Source of the DNA: Bacteroidota bacterium
GTDB taxonomy: Bacteria > Bacteroidota > Bacteroidia > B-17B0 > Aurantibacillaceae
DNA length: 64,000 nucleotides
NCBI GenBank assembly: GCA_016702705.1
Contig: JADJDM010000022.1
Span: 62,001-126,000, forward strand
Direction of reading: 5' to 3'
The notes under the pieces were generated by a model. That model was given only the letters and a program-made list of their open reading frames with translations. It was not told where the DNA came from and ran no database searches. Position 1 is the stretch's first letter, and each line of letters begins with the position of its first letter. The translations under genes and the position numbers were made by a program. Of this stretch, positions 1-9,849 are shown one piece after another.

Positions 1-140
1 ACACCCCAAGAAGCAGTTTCATATACACTTGAAACTGCAAGCACCTGCCCTACTCGCTCTGCTATCATTGCAATTGCTTGGGTAAGATTTTTTTCTCTTT
101 CGCCTAAGTTACAGCCCAAACATAAATAAACCTCATTCAT
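1..140 (-). CDS. folK: 2-amino-4-hydroxy-6-hydroxymethyldihydropteridine pyrophosphokinase, N-terminal part
   Basis: The gene runs off the left edge, so only the first 46 codons are visible. The reading begins MNEVYLCLGCNLGERE and continues to VLAVSSVYETASWG. This is the characteristic HPPK N-terminus: the first beta strand, the (S/C)NLG(D/E)R substrate-binding loop, and the SSVYET segment before the W-G pterin-binding part. HPPK transfers pyrophosphate from ATP to the pterin in cytoplasmic folate synthesis. The common Ser in the SNLG loop is Cys here. The gene is divergent from sppA with a 63-base gap, a pairing I recall from other Bacteroidota genomes. The identification is firm; the C-terminus cannot be judged. 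Confidence 0.85.
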   Translation of the reverse strand, partial: MNEVYLCLGCNLGEREKNLTQAIAMIAERVGQVLAVSSVYETASWG

Positions 141-203
141 CAAAAAAGCCTGCTAATTAAATTAAGTATTGTAATTTTACAAAGTTAATTTTAAAAATAC
201 AGT

Positions 204-1989
204 ATGAAGAATTTGTTCACATCCTTTTTTGGAGCAGCCTTTGGGGTAATCATTGCCCTTGTACTTATTGTTGTAATTGTTATTGGAAGCATTGTTGGTA
301 GCTTAGGAAAAGCTTTTGAACAAGGAGAAAAGAAAACAGAGCTTAAAGCAAACTCCGTTTTATACATCGACTTTAAAAATGTAATTAGCGATAGAACACA
401 AGATAATCCATTCGCTAATTTTAATTTCTCTTCTTTAGGCGAAAAGCCATTAGGTTTGGACAAAATAGTTGAGAACATTAAAAAAGCAGAATCTGATTCT
501 TTAATAAAAGGAATTTATTTGCACTTAACAGATGTAAACGCAGGTATTGCAACTACCGAAGAAATTAGAAATGCATTACTCGATTTCAAAAAATCAAAGA
601 AATTTATTTACGCCTACAGCGAAGTGTATTCTCAAAAATCATATTACTTAGCATCAGCAGCCGACAAAATTTATTTAAATCCACAAGGTGGAATGGAGTT
701 TAAAGGTTTAAGTGCTCAAATTATGTTTTACAAAAAAGCATTGGAAAATTTGAATGTAGATGTACAAATATTCCGTCACGGAAAATTCAAAAGTGCCATT
801 GAACCATTTATGTTAGATAAAATGAGTGAGGCAAACCGCTTGCAAACAGAGGTTTTCATGGGTTCGTTATGGAACTCGATGCTGGAAGGAATTTCTAAAG
901 CGCGGGGCATTTCAAAAGATGAATTAAACAGTATTGCTGATAATTTAAAACTTCAAAATCCGAACGATGCATTAAACTTAAAACTAGTAGATGGTTTATT
1001 TTATTCAGATGAAGTACAAGTGGAGTTGAAAAAGAAATTGGGAACTAAAGATGCGGCAAAATTAATTTCATAAAACTTGCTGACTACAATAGTGATGAAG
1101 AAGAAAATCCATTCAAAAAAATAAAAGAGAAAAAAGGTGACAAAATTGCAGTTATCTACGCTGTTGGTTCTATCGAAAGCGGAGAAGGTGATGACAATAC
1201 GATTGGATCCGACCGCATTGCAAAAGCAATTAAAGATGCTCGTTTAGATGCAAATGTAAAAGCAATTGTATTACGTGTTAACTCACCAGGTGGAAGTGCT
1301 TTGGCTAGTGATGTAATGTGGAGAGAAGTTACTTTAGCTAAACTAGCTAAGCCAGTTATTGTATCAATGGGTGATGTTGCTGCATCGGGTGGCTATTACA
1401 TTGCTTGTGCCGCTGATCGTATTTTTGCTCAACCGAATACCATTACAGGTTCTATCGGTGTGTTTGGCATGATGCCGAATGCACAAAAAATGCTTTCAGA
1501 AAAATTAGGGATTACAATTGATACAGTTAATACAAACAAACACTCGGATGTAGGAACATTATATCGTGGTGTAACTGAGACAGAACGTGCTTACATACAA
1601 AAAGGTGTGGAAGATGTGTATGATGTATTTACAAAACGTGTAGCTGAAGGCCGTAAAATGAAACAAGCTGCTGTTGACAGTATTGGTCAAGGCCGTGTTT
1701 GGAGCGGCGCAGATGCATTAAAAATTAATTTAGTGGATGAATTAGGTGGATTAGATGCAGCTATTTCCTTTGCAAAAACAAAGGCTAAACTAAAAAACTA
1801 CAGCATCGTTAATTACCCGAAACAAAAAATCCATTCGATGAAATTTTAGGAAAAGTAGAAGCGGAAACAGAAACTAAAATAATGACTAAAAATTTAGGTG
1901 AATCCTATAAGTATATTAAGCATTTGCGTGATTTACTTAAAATGAAAGGTGTGCAAGCAAGGATGCCATTTGAGTATATTATTTATTAG
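204..1989 (+). CDS. sppA: Signal peptide peptidase SppA, 67K type (two frameshifts)
   Basis: This is a membrane-anchored serine protease that degrades cleaved signal peptides. One hydrophobic helix lies at residues 10-34, followed by two tandem ClpP/crotonase-like S49 domains. The Lys motif GKFKSAIEPF is near residues 193-202 in the first domain. The nucleophile motif AASGGYYIA is in the second, after the conserved NSPGGSALASD. The reading is interrupted twice. Near 1071-1075 it stops and resumes one base out of phase with KLADYN. Near 1825-1831 an A run must gain one base to read KNPFDEILGKVEAE and continue to a TAG at 1987-1989. Restored, the protein is about 595 residues, normal for the family. 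Both breaks look like single-base deletions in A-rich runs, so the gene is probably intact in the organism. Confidence 0.88.
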
Positions 1990-2008
1990 AGAAGAAAATC
2001 ACACAAAC

Positions 2009-2047
2009 AAAAAGCCCCGATAAAGCATAGCTTTATCGGGGCTTTTT
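2009..2047. terminator. Bidirectional intrinsic terminator
   Basis: A perfect 17-bp stem (aaaaagccccgataaag / ctttatcggggcttttt) closes a 5-base loop, with A and T runs on either side. It sits between the convergent ends of sppA and the T9SS cargo gene and can serve both. Confidence 0.9.
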
Positions 2048-2065
2048 AAATATAAATAGTAGCGG

Positions 2066-2821
2066 TTACTTCCCTACCACTAATTTCTTAGTTGAAATTA
2101 TTTTATCATTAACTACTAAAGAGTAAAAATAAAGTCCGTCGCTTAAATTAGAAACATCAATTTGTGCTTTTCCATCTAAACCTTCTAATTCAATTTCTTT
2201 TACCATTACACCAACCATATTAAACACTTTTAAACTTGCTTTGTTTGGTTGAGATGCAAAATTATATTTTACACTTGTTGTATTAGTTGCAGGATTAGGA
2301 ACGGTGTTAGAAAGAATAAAATTCTTTGCATCTAATTTTGCTAAACCAACTGCTGTTACTTCATAATTAATAATTAACGAAACCGAATCAGCTGTATTAT
2401 TTACATCATAAAGCGTGTAACGCACTTGTGTATTACCTAAAACCATGTTATCATCAAAATCAGTTTTTAAGCCATAAGTTCCTGCACCGTTTGGTAACAT
2501 TGCTCCTCCTGGTAATATAACAGATTGGTTTGGCGCATGCAAAGGAACTGTAAATGCACTATAACAATTGGTTCCGAAGCAAAAATAAACATCTTGCCCA
2601 GTTGTGTATGAATTTAAATAACGTTTTGATTTAATTGTTTTTGAGGTAGAGTAATCATTATGCAATTCAAAATCGAAAGAATGCGTTGGGCTACCAGCAG
2701 CTAAATAAACCGTATAGGTTGATAACACATCGTTACCTGTTGCTGGATCTATTAATCGTAATTGTGCTTGTGCAGCTCCAATTCCCAGTGATAATAAAAT
2801 TGATAAGTAGATTTTTTTCAT
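2066..2821 (-). CDS. Secreted protein with T9SS type A sorting domain
   Basis: This is an exported protein of 251 residues. A signal peptide (MKKIYLSILLSLGIGAAQA) is followed by a beta-rich region without a recognised catalytic motif. The C-terminal 80 residues form a Por secretion-system sorting domain: SNTVPNPATN start, LKVFNMVGVMVKE core, DVSNLSDGLYFYSL, and a basic end STKKLVVGK. Such domains direct passage through the outer membrane by the type IX system and are then removed. Two cysteines in the central domain (CFGTNC) could form a disulfide. The role of the mature part is unknown. The gene stands alone, ending at the shared terminator. Confidence 0.8.
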   Translation of the reverse strand: MKKIYLSILLSLGIGAAQAQLRLIDPATGNDVLSTYTVYLAAGSPTHSFDFELHNDYSTSKTIKSKRYLNSYTTGQDVYFCFGTNCYSAFTVPLHAPNQSVILPGGAMLPNGAGTYGLKTDFDDNMVLGNTQVRYTLYDVNNTADSVSLIINYEVTAVGLAKLDAKNFILSNTVPNPATNTTSVKYNFASQPNKASLKVFNMVGVMVKEIELEGLDGKAQIDVSNLSDGLYFYSLVVNDKIISTKKLVVGK

Positions 2822-2933
2822 TTGGTCAGTTTTAATATTATAATCAACAAGGGATAAAAAAATCCCATTAGAACAAATATAGTTCAGAAAAAACGGAAAT
2901 GAAAGAAAAAAACTAAATAGAATTAGGTTTCAG

Positions 2934-3947
2934 TTAAACTTTTGCCTCGGCATACTTAGCCATGTATTCCATTGCTTTATCAACCATGTCGGGAGAACCT
3001 ATAAACAATGGTGTACGTTGGTGAAGTTCTGTTAATGGCAACTCCAAAATACGATTTTTACCATCGGTTGCCTTACCTCCAGCTTGTTCAATAATAAAAG
3101 CCAAAGGATTACATTCGTACAACAAACGTAATTTACCTTTAGGTGATTTAGCAGTAGAAGGGTAAATAAAAATCCCACCTTTTAGCAAATTTCTATGAAA
3201 ATCAGCCACACCACTACCAATATAACGAGATGAGTATGGACGATTGGTTGCTTCGTCTTCCTCTTGACAATACTTAATGTATTTTTTTACTCCTTCAGGA
3301 AATCTTAAGTGATTGCCTTCGTTTAATGAATAAAACATTCCACTTTTTGGTGTTTTAATATCGGGATGCGATAAACAAAATTCACCAATACTTGGATCTA
3401 AAGTAAATCCGTTAACTCCTTTTCCTGTTGTGTACATTAACATGGTAGATGAACCATAAATTACATAACCAGCAGCCACTAATTCAGTTCCTGGTTGTAA
3501 AAAATCTTCTAATGTCCCCGGACCACTTAACGAAACTCTTCTATAAATAGAAAATATTGTTCCCACTGAAACGTTGACATCAATATTACTTGAGCCATCT
3601 AATGGATCAAATGCAACCACATATTTAGCTCCTTTTGATGAAGGTGTATCAATTGTGATAATATCTTCGTTTTCTTCAGATGCCATTGCACAGCATTCTC
3701 CACCCGCTTTTAATGCCGCAATAAATTGATTATTTGCAAAAATATCCAACTTCTTTACTGCTTCTCCTTGAACATTTGTTTCGCCAGTTTCTCCTAATAT
3801 TTCTACTAAACCTGCTTTGTTTACCTCACGATGAACAATTTTGCTAGCAATACCAATATCTCTTAATAACCTAGATAATTCACCTTTTGAATAAGGAAAA
3901 TCCTTTTGCTTCTCGATTATAAACTGACCTAATGTTTGTACTTGCAT
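2934..3947 (-). CDS. fbp: Fructose-1,6-bisphosphatase class 1
   Basis: This cytoplasmic gluconeogenic enzyme hydrolyses fructose-1,6-bisphosphate to fructose-6-phosphate. The metal- and phosphate-binding motif DPLDGSSNID is present, as is the downstream YVIYGSSTMLMYTTG segment. The region GGIFIYPSTAKSPKGKLRLL and LAFIIEQAGGKATDG are typical of class 1 enzymes. The length of 337 residues is normal. The start MQVQTLGQFI fits the family N-terminus. The gene is transcribed alone; a terminator for the upstream foldase gene lies just before it. Confidence 0.95.
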   Translation of the reverse strand: MQVQTLGQFIIEKQKDFPYSKGELSRLLRDIGIASKIVHREVNKAGLVEILGETGETNVQGEAVKKLDIFANNQFIAALKAGGECCAMASEENEDIITIDTPSSKGAKYVVAFDPLDGSSNIDVNVSVGTIFSIYRRVSLSGPGTLEDFLQPGTELVAAGYVIYGSSTMLMYTTGKGVNGFTLDPSIGEFCLSHPDIKTPKSGMFYSLNEGNHLRFPEGVKKYIKYCQEEDEATNRPYSSRYIGSGVADFHRNLLKGGIFIYPSTAKSPKGKLRLLYECNPLAFIIEQAGGKATDGKNRILELPLTELHQRTPLFIGSPDMVDKAMEYMAKYAEAKV

Positions 3948-3963
3948 GTGTGTATGTATTAAA

Positions 3964-3994
3964 AAAAAACGGTCAGTAATACCGACCGTTTTTT
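3964..3994 (-). terminator. Intrinsic terminator after the PpiD-like gene
   Basis: An 11-bp stem (aaaaaacggtc / gaccgtttttt) encloses a 9-base loop. It sits 16 bases beyond the stop of the foldase gene and before the fbp start. Read on the minus strand it ends in a T run. Confidence 0.85.
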
Positions 3995-4009
3995 ATGAAT
4001 AAAATTTAA

Positions 4010-6202
4010 TTAGAAATCAAATCGTGCTTTATGATCTTCAATTTCAGCTAATTTTTTTAGCGCTTCGAACACTTCGTAATCAACTCTTCCAGCAATAGCC
4101 AATGCAACTGCTTTTTTATTCTCTTTGTAATCCTTTGCAGGAGTTACATTTTCAGAAGCTAAGGTAGCAACATAAACACCTAAATTACCTTTGAAAGGCT
4201 TTGTAATAGCATTTACTTTTAAAGCACTAACAGCACCTGTAAATACATCGTCTCTTCCAACATTAGGAATCGAATAAGAATTAAATGTCATGTTATCTGC
4301 AGTTTGAACAGTTAAACCTAACTTAGTTGCATAGTCATCAACCGATTTTGCATTAGCTGCTTTAGAAGAAAACTCAGCCATAAACTGCTCCGCTTTCTTT
4401 TCTTGCTTAGCTTTTAAGGTAACTTCTTCTTTAACTTGCTCAAGAGTAGCAAAACCTTTTTCTTTGGTTTCAACTAATTTAGCAACTACAAAACGATTTC
4501 CGAAAGTAAATGCTTCTGATACATCGTTTAGTTTAGCAGCATACATCCAACGAACTAAATCCTTAGGATTTTCTAATCCTGGTATTTGACGGTCGTTTTC
4601 TTTAATATCATTTGATACACGCTTGTTTATTTTCTCAGCGTCAACTGCTTTGTCAAACAATTCAGCTGTATTGTTTTTTCCTGCAAACTCAGAAGCTTTA
4701 GCGTAGAAAGATTGAGTTGTGTTTGCACTAGGAACAATATTAGCAGTAATAGTTCCTAAGGTATATCTATTTTCTCTTCCTTTACTTACGTCTAATACCT
4801 CCATAATGTGGTAACCGAATTGAGATTCAACAACTCCCACATCACCTTTTTTGCCATCTAAACCAAAACGTTTGAATGGTTCAACAAATCCACTTGACTC
4901 ATTTAACCAACCATAGTTTCCTTCTTTACCCATCCAATCATCTGTTTCTTTTTTGTTTGGAGGCATTTTTTTACCACCATCATCAGAATAATTTTTAGCG
5001 AACTCGCCAAATTTTCCACCCTTTTTAATAATCGCAGTTAAACTATCAGCCATTTTCTTTGCTTGATCTTTAGTACGTGTAACTTCTTGAGAAGCGCCTG
5101 AACCAGCATAAGCTATTAATATATGACGAACTTTAGCTGAATCTAAAGAAGAAGAAACCTTCATTAATTTAGACACCTTAATACTTGCATTTTCCATGTA
5201 AGGGCCAAAAACAGTTCCAACAGGAGAAGTATAAACAGTAGAATCGATATTAGGATTAATTGTTCCTTTTTTAAATTGAGCAATATCAATTTGTTGATTC
5301 TCGTTTGTATTTTGAATAAAGATACTATCTTCAGAAGCTGTTTTTTTCTCTCTAAAATCAGTAGCTACTGTTTCCATGTTTTTCTTTAACTCCATAATAT
5401 CTTCTTGAGACGGAATTGATTCCCAAACGATATAATCAATTTTACGTGTTGCTTCTTCAACAACATACATATATTGGTGCTCGTTATAATATTTTAAAAT
5501 TTCTTCATCTGTTACTTTAATAGCTGAATCAGCAATAGAAGAATAAGGCTTAAACACATACTTAACATTTAACATACGTTTAGTAGCATTATAATCATTT
5601 TTACCTTCATTAGCTGTAGCGTACAAACCTTTCTTAATAAGGTTAAAATACTTTTCATTTTTACGGATATCACGAATCTGCTCTTCTAACTGAATCCAAA
5701 ATTTTTCTTGCTCAGGTGTCATTTTAGCTACGAAAGAATTTAACTTCTTAACGTCTAAAGCTCCAGTTGCATCAGCAAATTGCTCATACACTTTTCCTGT
5801 ATTTCTATCAGTAAAATAAGAAGTAACATATTGATGAGGATGAACCAACATCAAATCAGCTAACTCATCTTCTCCTACTTCAATTCCTAATTCTTTCCAC
5901 TGAGATTTTAAAACACGCTCATTAACTAATGCCGACCAAGCTTGCTCAACAATTTGTTGACGAGTATTCTCATCAACTTGTTGTCCGTTTGCAGAATAGT
6001 TTGCAACGTATTCATCTACCTTCATTTTTAATTCAGGATAATCAACGTCTTCACCTTTGATGTTACCAACGGAATTTTTGTTTGTTCCAAATAATTTTCC
6101 ACCCGCATCAAATGCTGCTTGAAGTATAAAAATAACCAAGGCTAAACCTACTATACCTACAAGTAAACCTGTTTTACTACGAATTTTCTCTAAAACGCTC
6201 AT
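4010..6202 (-). CDS. PpiD/SurA-like membrane-anchored peptidylprolyl isomerase
   Basis: This is a 730-residue periplasmic foldase. A short cytoplasmic N-terminus (MSVLEKIRSKTG) precedes one transmembrane helix at residues 12-30. A SurA/PpiD-type N-terminal chaperone region follows (VDEYVANYSANGQQVDE and WSALVNERVLKSQWKELGI). A parvulin rotamase domain lies near residues 360-475, opening with KVRHILIAYAG and including FGEFAKNYSDDGGK and GYHIMEVLD. A second, degenerate rotamase-like region follows. The layout matches E. coli PpiD, and homologues in Bacteroidota are usually annotated as SurA N-terminal domain proteins. It probably helps fold secreted and outer-membrane proteins. It is a single gene with its own terminator. 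Confidence 0.88.
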   Translation of the reverse strand: MSVLEKIRSKTGLLVGIVGLALVIFILQAAFDAGGKLFGTNKNSVGNIKGEDVDYPELKMKVDEYVANYSANGQQVDENTRQQIVEQAWSALVNERVLKSQWKELGIEVGEDELADLMLVHPHQYVTSYFTDRNTGKVYEQFADATGALDVKKLNSFVAKMTPEQEKFWIQLEEQIRDIRKNEKYFNLIKKGLYATANEGKNDYNATKRMLNVKYVFKPYSSIADSAIKVTDEEILKYYNEHQYMYVVEEATRKIDYIVWESIPSQEDIMELKKNMETVATDFREKKTASEDSIFIQNTNENQQIDIAQFKKGTINPNIDSTVYTSPVGTVFGPYMENASIKVSKLMKVSSSLDSAKVRHILIAYAGSGASQEVTRTKDQAKKMADSLTAIIKKGGKFGEFAKNYSDDGGKKMPPNKKETDDWMGKEGNYGWLNESSGFVEPFKRFGLDGKKGDVGVVESQFGYHIMEVLDVSKGRENRYTLGTITANIVPSANTTQSFYAKASEFAGKNNTAELFDKAVDAEKINKRVSNDIKENDRQIPGLENPKDLVRWMYAAKLNDVSEAFTFGNRFVVAKLVETKEKGFATLEQVKEEVTLKAKQEKKAEQFMAEFSSKAANAKSVDDYATKLGLTVQTADNMTFNSYSIPNVGRDDVFTGAVSALKVNAITKPFKGNLGVYVATLASENVTPAKDYKENKKAVALAIAGRVDYEVFEALKKLAEIEDHKARFDF

Positions 6203-6254
6203 ATTTAATTTTTAAAAGAGTGCAAATATAACTGAATTTTAAGAAAAAGGAAAC

Positions 6255-6283
6255 AAAATCAGCGCTAAAATAGCGCTGATTTT
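6255..6283 (-). terminator. Intrinsic terminator downstream of polA
   Basis: A 12-bp perfect stem (aaaatcagcgct / agcgctgatttt) with a 5-base loop lies about 70 bases beyond the polA stop. It has a moderately T-rich tail on the minus strand. Confidence 0.7.
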
Positions 6284-6350
6284 CAGTTGTTTAAATAAAT
6301 AAAGCCTAATTTTATTATTAAAGCGGGGCAATGCATGCAAAAGCTCGTTA

Positions 6351-9179
6351 TTAATGCGCCGCCAACCAATTATCTCCCATTCCGATTCCAACCTCCAAGG
6401 GAATACCTAAATCCATTGCAGTTTTCATTCTATTCTCGATGATTGGCTGAATGATGGATAATTCATCTTTGTGAATATCAAACACTAATTCATCATGCAC
6501 TTGTAATATCATTTTAGAGCGCAAGTTTAGTGGACGCAAATCTTTTTGAATATTAATCATCGCTATTTTAATCATATCGGCAGCCGAACCTTGTATGGGA
6601 GCGTTAATTGCATTTCGCTCAGCATAGCCACGCACCACTGCGTTAGCTGAAGTAATATCACGCAAATAACGTTTTCTTCCCATCACTGTTTTTACAAAAC
6701 CATTTTCACGTGCAAGGTTTACCTGCTCATCCATGTATTTTTTAATACTGCCGTATTCTCTAAAATAATTATCAATTAACTCCTTTGCTTCACCACGCGA
6801 GATGTTTAAATTTTCGGCTAAACCAAAAGCACCTTGACCGTATATAATACCAAAGTTTACACTCTTTGCTTTGTAACGCATTTCTTTTGTTACCTCTTCT
6901 TCGGCAATGCCATAAACCTTTGCAGCGGTAGCAGTATGAATATCTTTACCCAATTTAAATGCTTCACACATATTTGGGTCTTGACTTAATGCAGCAACAA
7001 TACGCAATTCTATTTGCGAATAATCGGCGCTTAATAAAATGTAATCTGATGAACGGGGAATAAATGCTTTGCGAATTTCTCTACCGCGCGTTGTACGAAT
7101 AGGAATGTTTTGCAAGTTTGGATTATCTGAACTTAAACGACCTGTTACTGCAACTACTTGATTGTAGCTGGTATGAATACGTCCCGTTCTTTTATTTACC
7201 AATTCGGGCAATGTATCAACGTAAGTATTTTTTAATTTTACTAACTCACGGTAATCTAAAATCTTGTTTACGATTGGATGTTTGTTTACTAATTTAGATA
7301 ATACATCTTCGCCCGTTGAATATTGCCCCGTTTTTGTTTTCTTAGGCTTATCAATGATTTTAAGGTATTCGAATAATACTTCACCAACTTGTTTTGGAGA
7401 TGATGTATTAAAAGGTGTTCCTGCCAATGCTTGAATTTCTTTATCAACTGCAATGATATCTTTTTCTAATTCTAAAGAATAATCGCGGAGGTTTTGAATA
7501 TCTAAATTAACTCCTTCGCGTTCCATTTCGCCTAATACTTTTATTAGTGGAACTTCTATTTCTTCAAATAATTTTTCTGTCTCAGTGCTTTTTAACTGCG
7601 GGGCAAATATTTCTTTCAGCTGCAAAGTAATATCTGCATCTTCTGCTGCGTACTCTGTAATGGCTGCTATATCAGCGTCGCGCATACTTGTTTGTCCTTT
7701 TCCCTTTTTACCAATTAATGTTTCGATGCTAATTGGAGAATAATTTAAATAGGTTTCGGCAAGCACATTCATATTATGACGCATATCTGCATTCAATAAA
7801 AAATGTGCCACCATGGTATCGAAAATTTTATTTTTTATTTCGATATTATAGTTTTTAAGTACTTGCATATCGTACTTAATATTTTGTGCGATGAGTGTTT
7901 TACTTTCATCTTCAAACAACCATCTAAATTTTTCTACTATTTGTTGCGCTTCTGTTTGGTCTGCTGGAAAAGGCAAGTACCATGCTTTGTGAGCTTCAAC
8001 CGCAAATGACATTCCCACAATTTCTGCACTAATAGTATCTAAAGAAGTTGTTTCTGTATCAAAACAAAACTCGGCATTAGATTTTAATTGCTCGGTTAAT
8101 TGAGCCATTTTTTCTTCGCTATCAACACAAATATAATGGTGTTCAATATCTGCTGCTGTTTGAAATATTTTCTTTTCAGGTTCTTGTTCAGATGTTTCAC
8201 CTATTTCAGATTCAAGAGAGAACATATCAATCTGATTTAAATCTTTGGGTTTTGATTTTTGATTGGCAGCAGCCGGTTTTTCTTCAACGGGTAAACTTTC
8301 GCCTAATAGAATTTCCGCCATTCTTCTAAACTCCAACTCAGCAAACAAATCGCGAAGAACATCTTTATCTAATTCTTTCATTCGCAAATCTTCCTCCACC
8401 AATTCAACAGGAACATCTAAAATAATGGTTGCTAGTTTTTTTGAAAGCAATGCAAGTTCTTTGTTCGCTTCTACTTTCTCTTTTAATTTGCCTTTTAGTT
8501 TATCTGTATTCTCTAATAAATTTTCGATGGTACCAAAATCTTTCATTAGTTGAATGGCAGTCTTCTCGCCTACTCCAGGAATTCCAGGAATGTTATCAAC
8601 TTTATCTCCCATCAAACCTAAAATATCAATCAATTGTCCAACGTGAGTAATTTCCCATTTTTTGCAAATTTCTTCTACACCTAAAATTTCGGCCCCATTT
8701 CCTAAACGAGCAGGCTTGTATATAAATGTGTTTTCATCTACTAACTGACCATAATCTTTATCGGGCGTTATTATGTAAGTTAAGTAACCTTCCTGCTCTG
8801 CTTTACGCGCTAATGTTCCAATTAAATCATCTGCTTCGTAACCTTCCAATGATAAAGTAGTAATTCTAAAACCTTCTAATAATTTGAAAATATATGGAAT
8901 ACATGTACGCAAATCTTCTGGCATTTCTTCTCTATTTGCTTTATAAGCTTCAAACTCAACATGCCTAACTGTTGGAGCTGATAAATCAAACACAACTGCC
9001 ATGTGTGTTGGTTTTTCCTTTTTTAATACTTCTAATAAAGTATTTGTGAAACCGAATACAGCTGATGTGTTTAAGCCTTTTGAATTAATACGGGGATTAT
9101 TTGCAAATGCAAAATACGCTCTGTAAATAAGCGCATAAGCATCCAATAAAAATAATTTTTTCGGGTGATCTTCTGTCAT
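6351..9179 (-). CDS. polA: DNA polymerase I
   Basis: This replication and repair polymerase of 942 residues has the full domain set. The 5'-3' exonuclease spans roughly residues 5-300 (LLDAYALIYRAYFAF, YEADDLIGTLA, GLMGDKVDNIPGIPGVGEKT). The 3'-5' proofreading domain keeps its acidic motif FCFDTETTSLD, so proofreading is probably active, unlike in Taq polymerase. The family A polymerase domain contains DYSQIELRI (motif A), YKAKSVNFGIIYG (motif B) and QVHDELVFD (motif C). A lysine- and glutamate-rich linker near residues 305-345 joins the first two domains. It ends 16 bases from the neighbouring small exported-protein gene, which may be co-transcribed upstream. Confidence 0.97.
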   Translation of the reverse strand: MTEDHPKKLFLLDAYALIYRAYFAFANNPRINSKGLNTSAVFGFTNTLLEVLKKEKPTHMAVVFDLSAPTVRHVEFEAYKANREEMPEDLRTCIPYIFKLLEGFRITTLSLEGYEADDLIGTLARKAEQEGYLTYIITPDKDYGQLVDENTFIYKPARLGNGAEILGVEEICKKWEITHVGQLIDILGLMGDKVDNIPGIPGVGEKTAIQLMKDFGTIENLLENTDKLKGKLKEKVEANKELALLSKKLATIILDVPVELVEEDLRMKELDKDVLRDLFAELEFRRMAEILLGESLPVEEKPAAANQKSKPKDLNQIDMFSLESEIGETSEQEPEKKIFQTAADIEHHYICVDSEEKMAQLTEQLKSNAEFCFDTETTSLDTISAEIVGMSFAVEAHKAWYLPFPADQTEAQQIVEKFRWLFEDESKTLIAQNIKYDMQVLKNYNIEIKNKIFDTMVAHFLLNADMRHNMNVLAETYLNYSPISIETLIGKKGKGQTSMRDADIAAITEYAAEDADITLQLKEIFAPQLKSTETEKLFEEIEVPLIKVLGEMEREGVNLDIQNLRDYSLELEKDIIAVDKEIQALAGTPFNTSSPKQVGEVLFEYLKIIDKPKKTKTGQYSTGEDVLSKLVNKHPIVNKILDYRELVKLKNTYVDTLPELVNKRTGRIHTSYNQVVAVTGRLSSDNPNLQNIPIRTTRGREIRKAFIPRSSDYILLSADYSQIELRIVAALSQDPNMCEAFKLGKDIHTATAAKVYGIAEEEVTKEMRYKAKSVNFGIIYGQGAFGLAENLNISRGEAKELIDNYFREYGSIKKYMDEQVNLARENGFVKTVMGRKRYLRDITSANAVVRGYAERNAINAPIQGSAADMIKIAMINIQKDLRPLNLRSKMILQVHDELVFDIHKDELSIIQPIIENRMKTAMDLGIPLEVGIGMGDNWLAAH

Positions 9180-9194
9180 AAATAATGGTGGAAA

Positions 9195-9737
9195 TTATGG
9201 GTTACGCTCGTTGTATCTCTCTATTAATTGAACAAGCTTATTGTAGTCAAGGTCTTCTTTCTCTATTTCCTTTAATAATTCTTTATCGTCGTTAATAAAA
9301 GGCTTTATTTGTTTCTTTACTTTTGATTCAGTCATAATTTGAGTCATTTCATCTAAGCCACCTTTAATAATGAAATACATGCTTTCCATTTTATCGTTGC
9401 CCATTGCAACTGGTGCTTTATATTCGTAAAACATTATTTTACCTCTGCACACAACTTGCATAAAAACCCACATGTCATAATATTTAATCGACATATAATC
9501 TTTACCATCAAAACCATAACCATGTATTTTTTGAGGAAGATATTGCTTGCCAGCTCCAGGGGCTTTTAACCTAAACATTACTTTCACATAATGGTCCAGT
9601 TCGTTTTTTGTAAATAATTTTACTTCACCTTGTGTAGTATCATTTTTTGGACCTATAATATATCCTTTAGCAAAATCATTTTGCGAATGAACAAATAAAC
9701 CAAAGCTTAGAAAAAAAAGAAGTAATGTAATTTTCAT
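9195..9737 (-). CDS. Exported protein of unknown function
   Basis: A signal peptide (MKITLLLFFLSFGLFVHSQ) is followed by about 160 residues with no family I recognise. Ten further codons are open upstream to an ATG at 9767, but the internal Met at 9737 begins the signal peptide directly and is preferred. Visible features are GYIIGPKNDTTQGEV near the N-terminus, which resembles the start of exported Bacteroidota proteins of unknown function, and an acidic-basic C-terminal helix (KELLKEIEKEDLDYNKL). It lies immediately upstream of polA on the same strand, with a 15-base gap, so co-transcription is plausible. Confidence 0.6.
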   Translation of the reverse strand: MKITLLLFFLSFGLFVHSQNDFAKGYIIGPKNDTTQGEVKLFTKNELDHYVKVMFRLKAPGAGKQYLPQKIHGYGFDGKDYMSIKYYDMWVFMQVVCRGKIMFYEYKAPVAMGNDKMESMYFIIKGGLDEMTQIMTESKVKKQIKPFINDDKELLKEIEKEDLDYNKLVQLIERYNERNP

Positions 9738-9849
9738 GCGATTAAAATAATTGAATAAATATAACAAAGTTCGTGCTACGATTTGCGTTTTTTTTTAATT
9801 ATTCGTTATTTCTTGCTTTATTTGCGACTAGTGAGTAATTTTAAGGTCT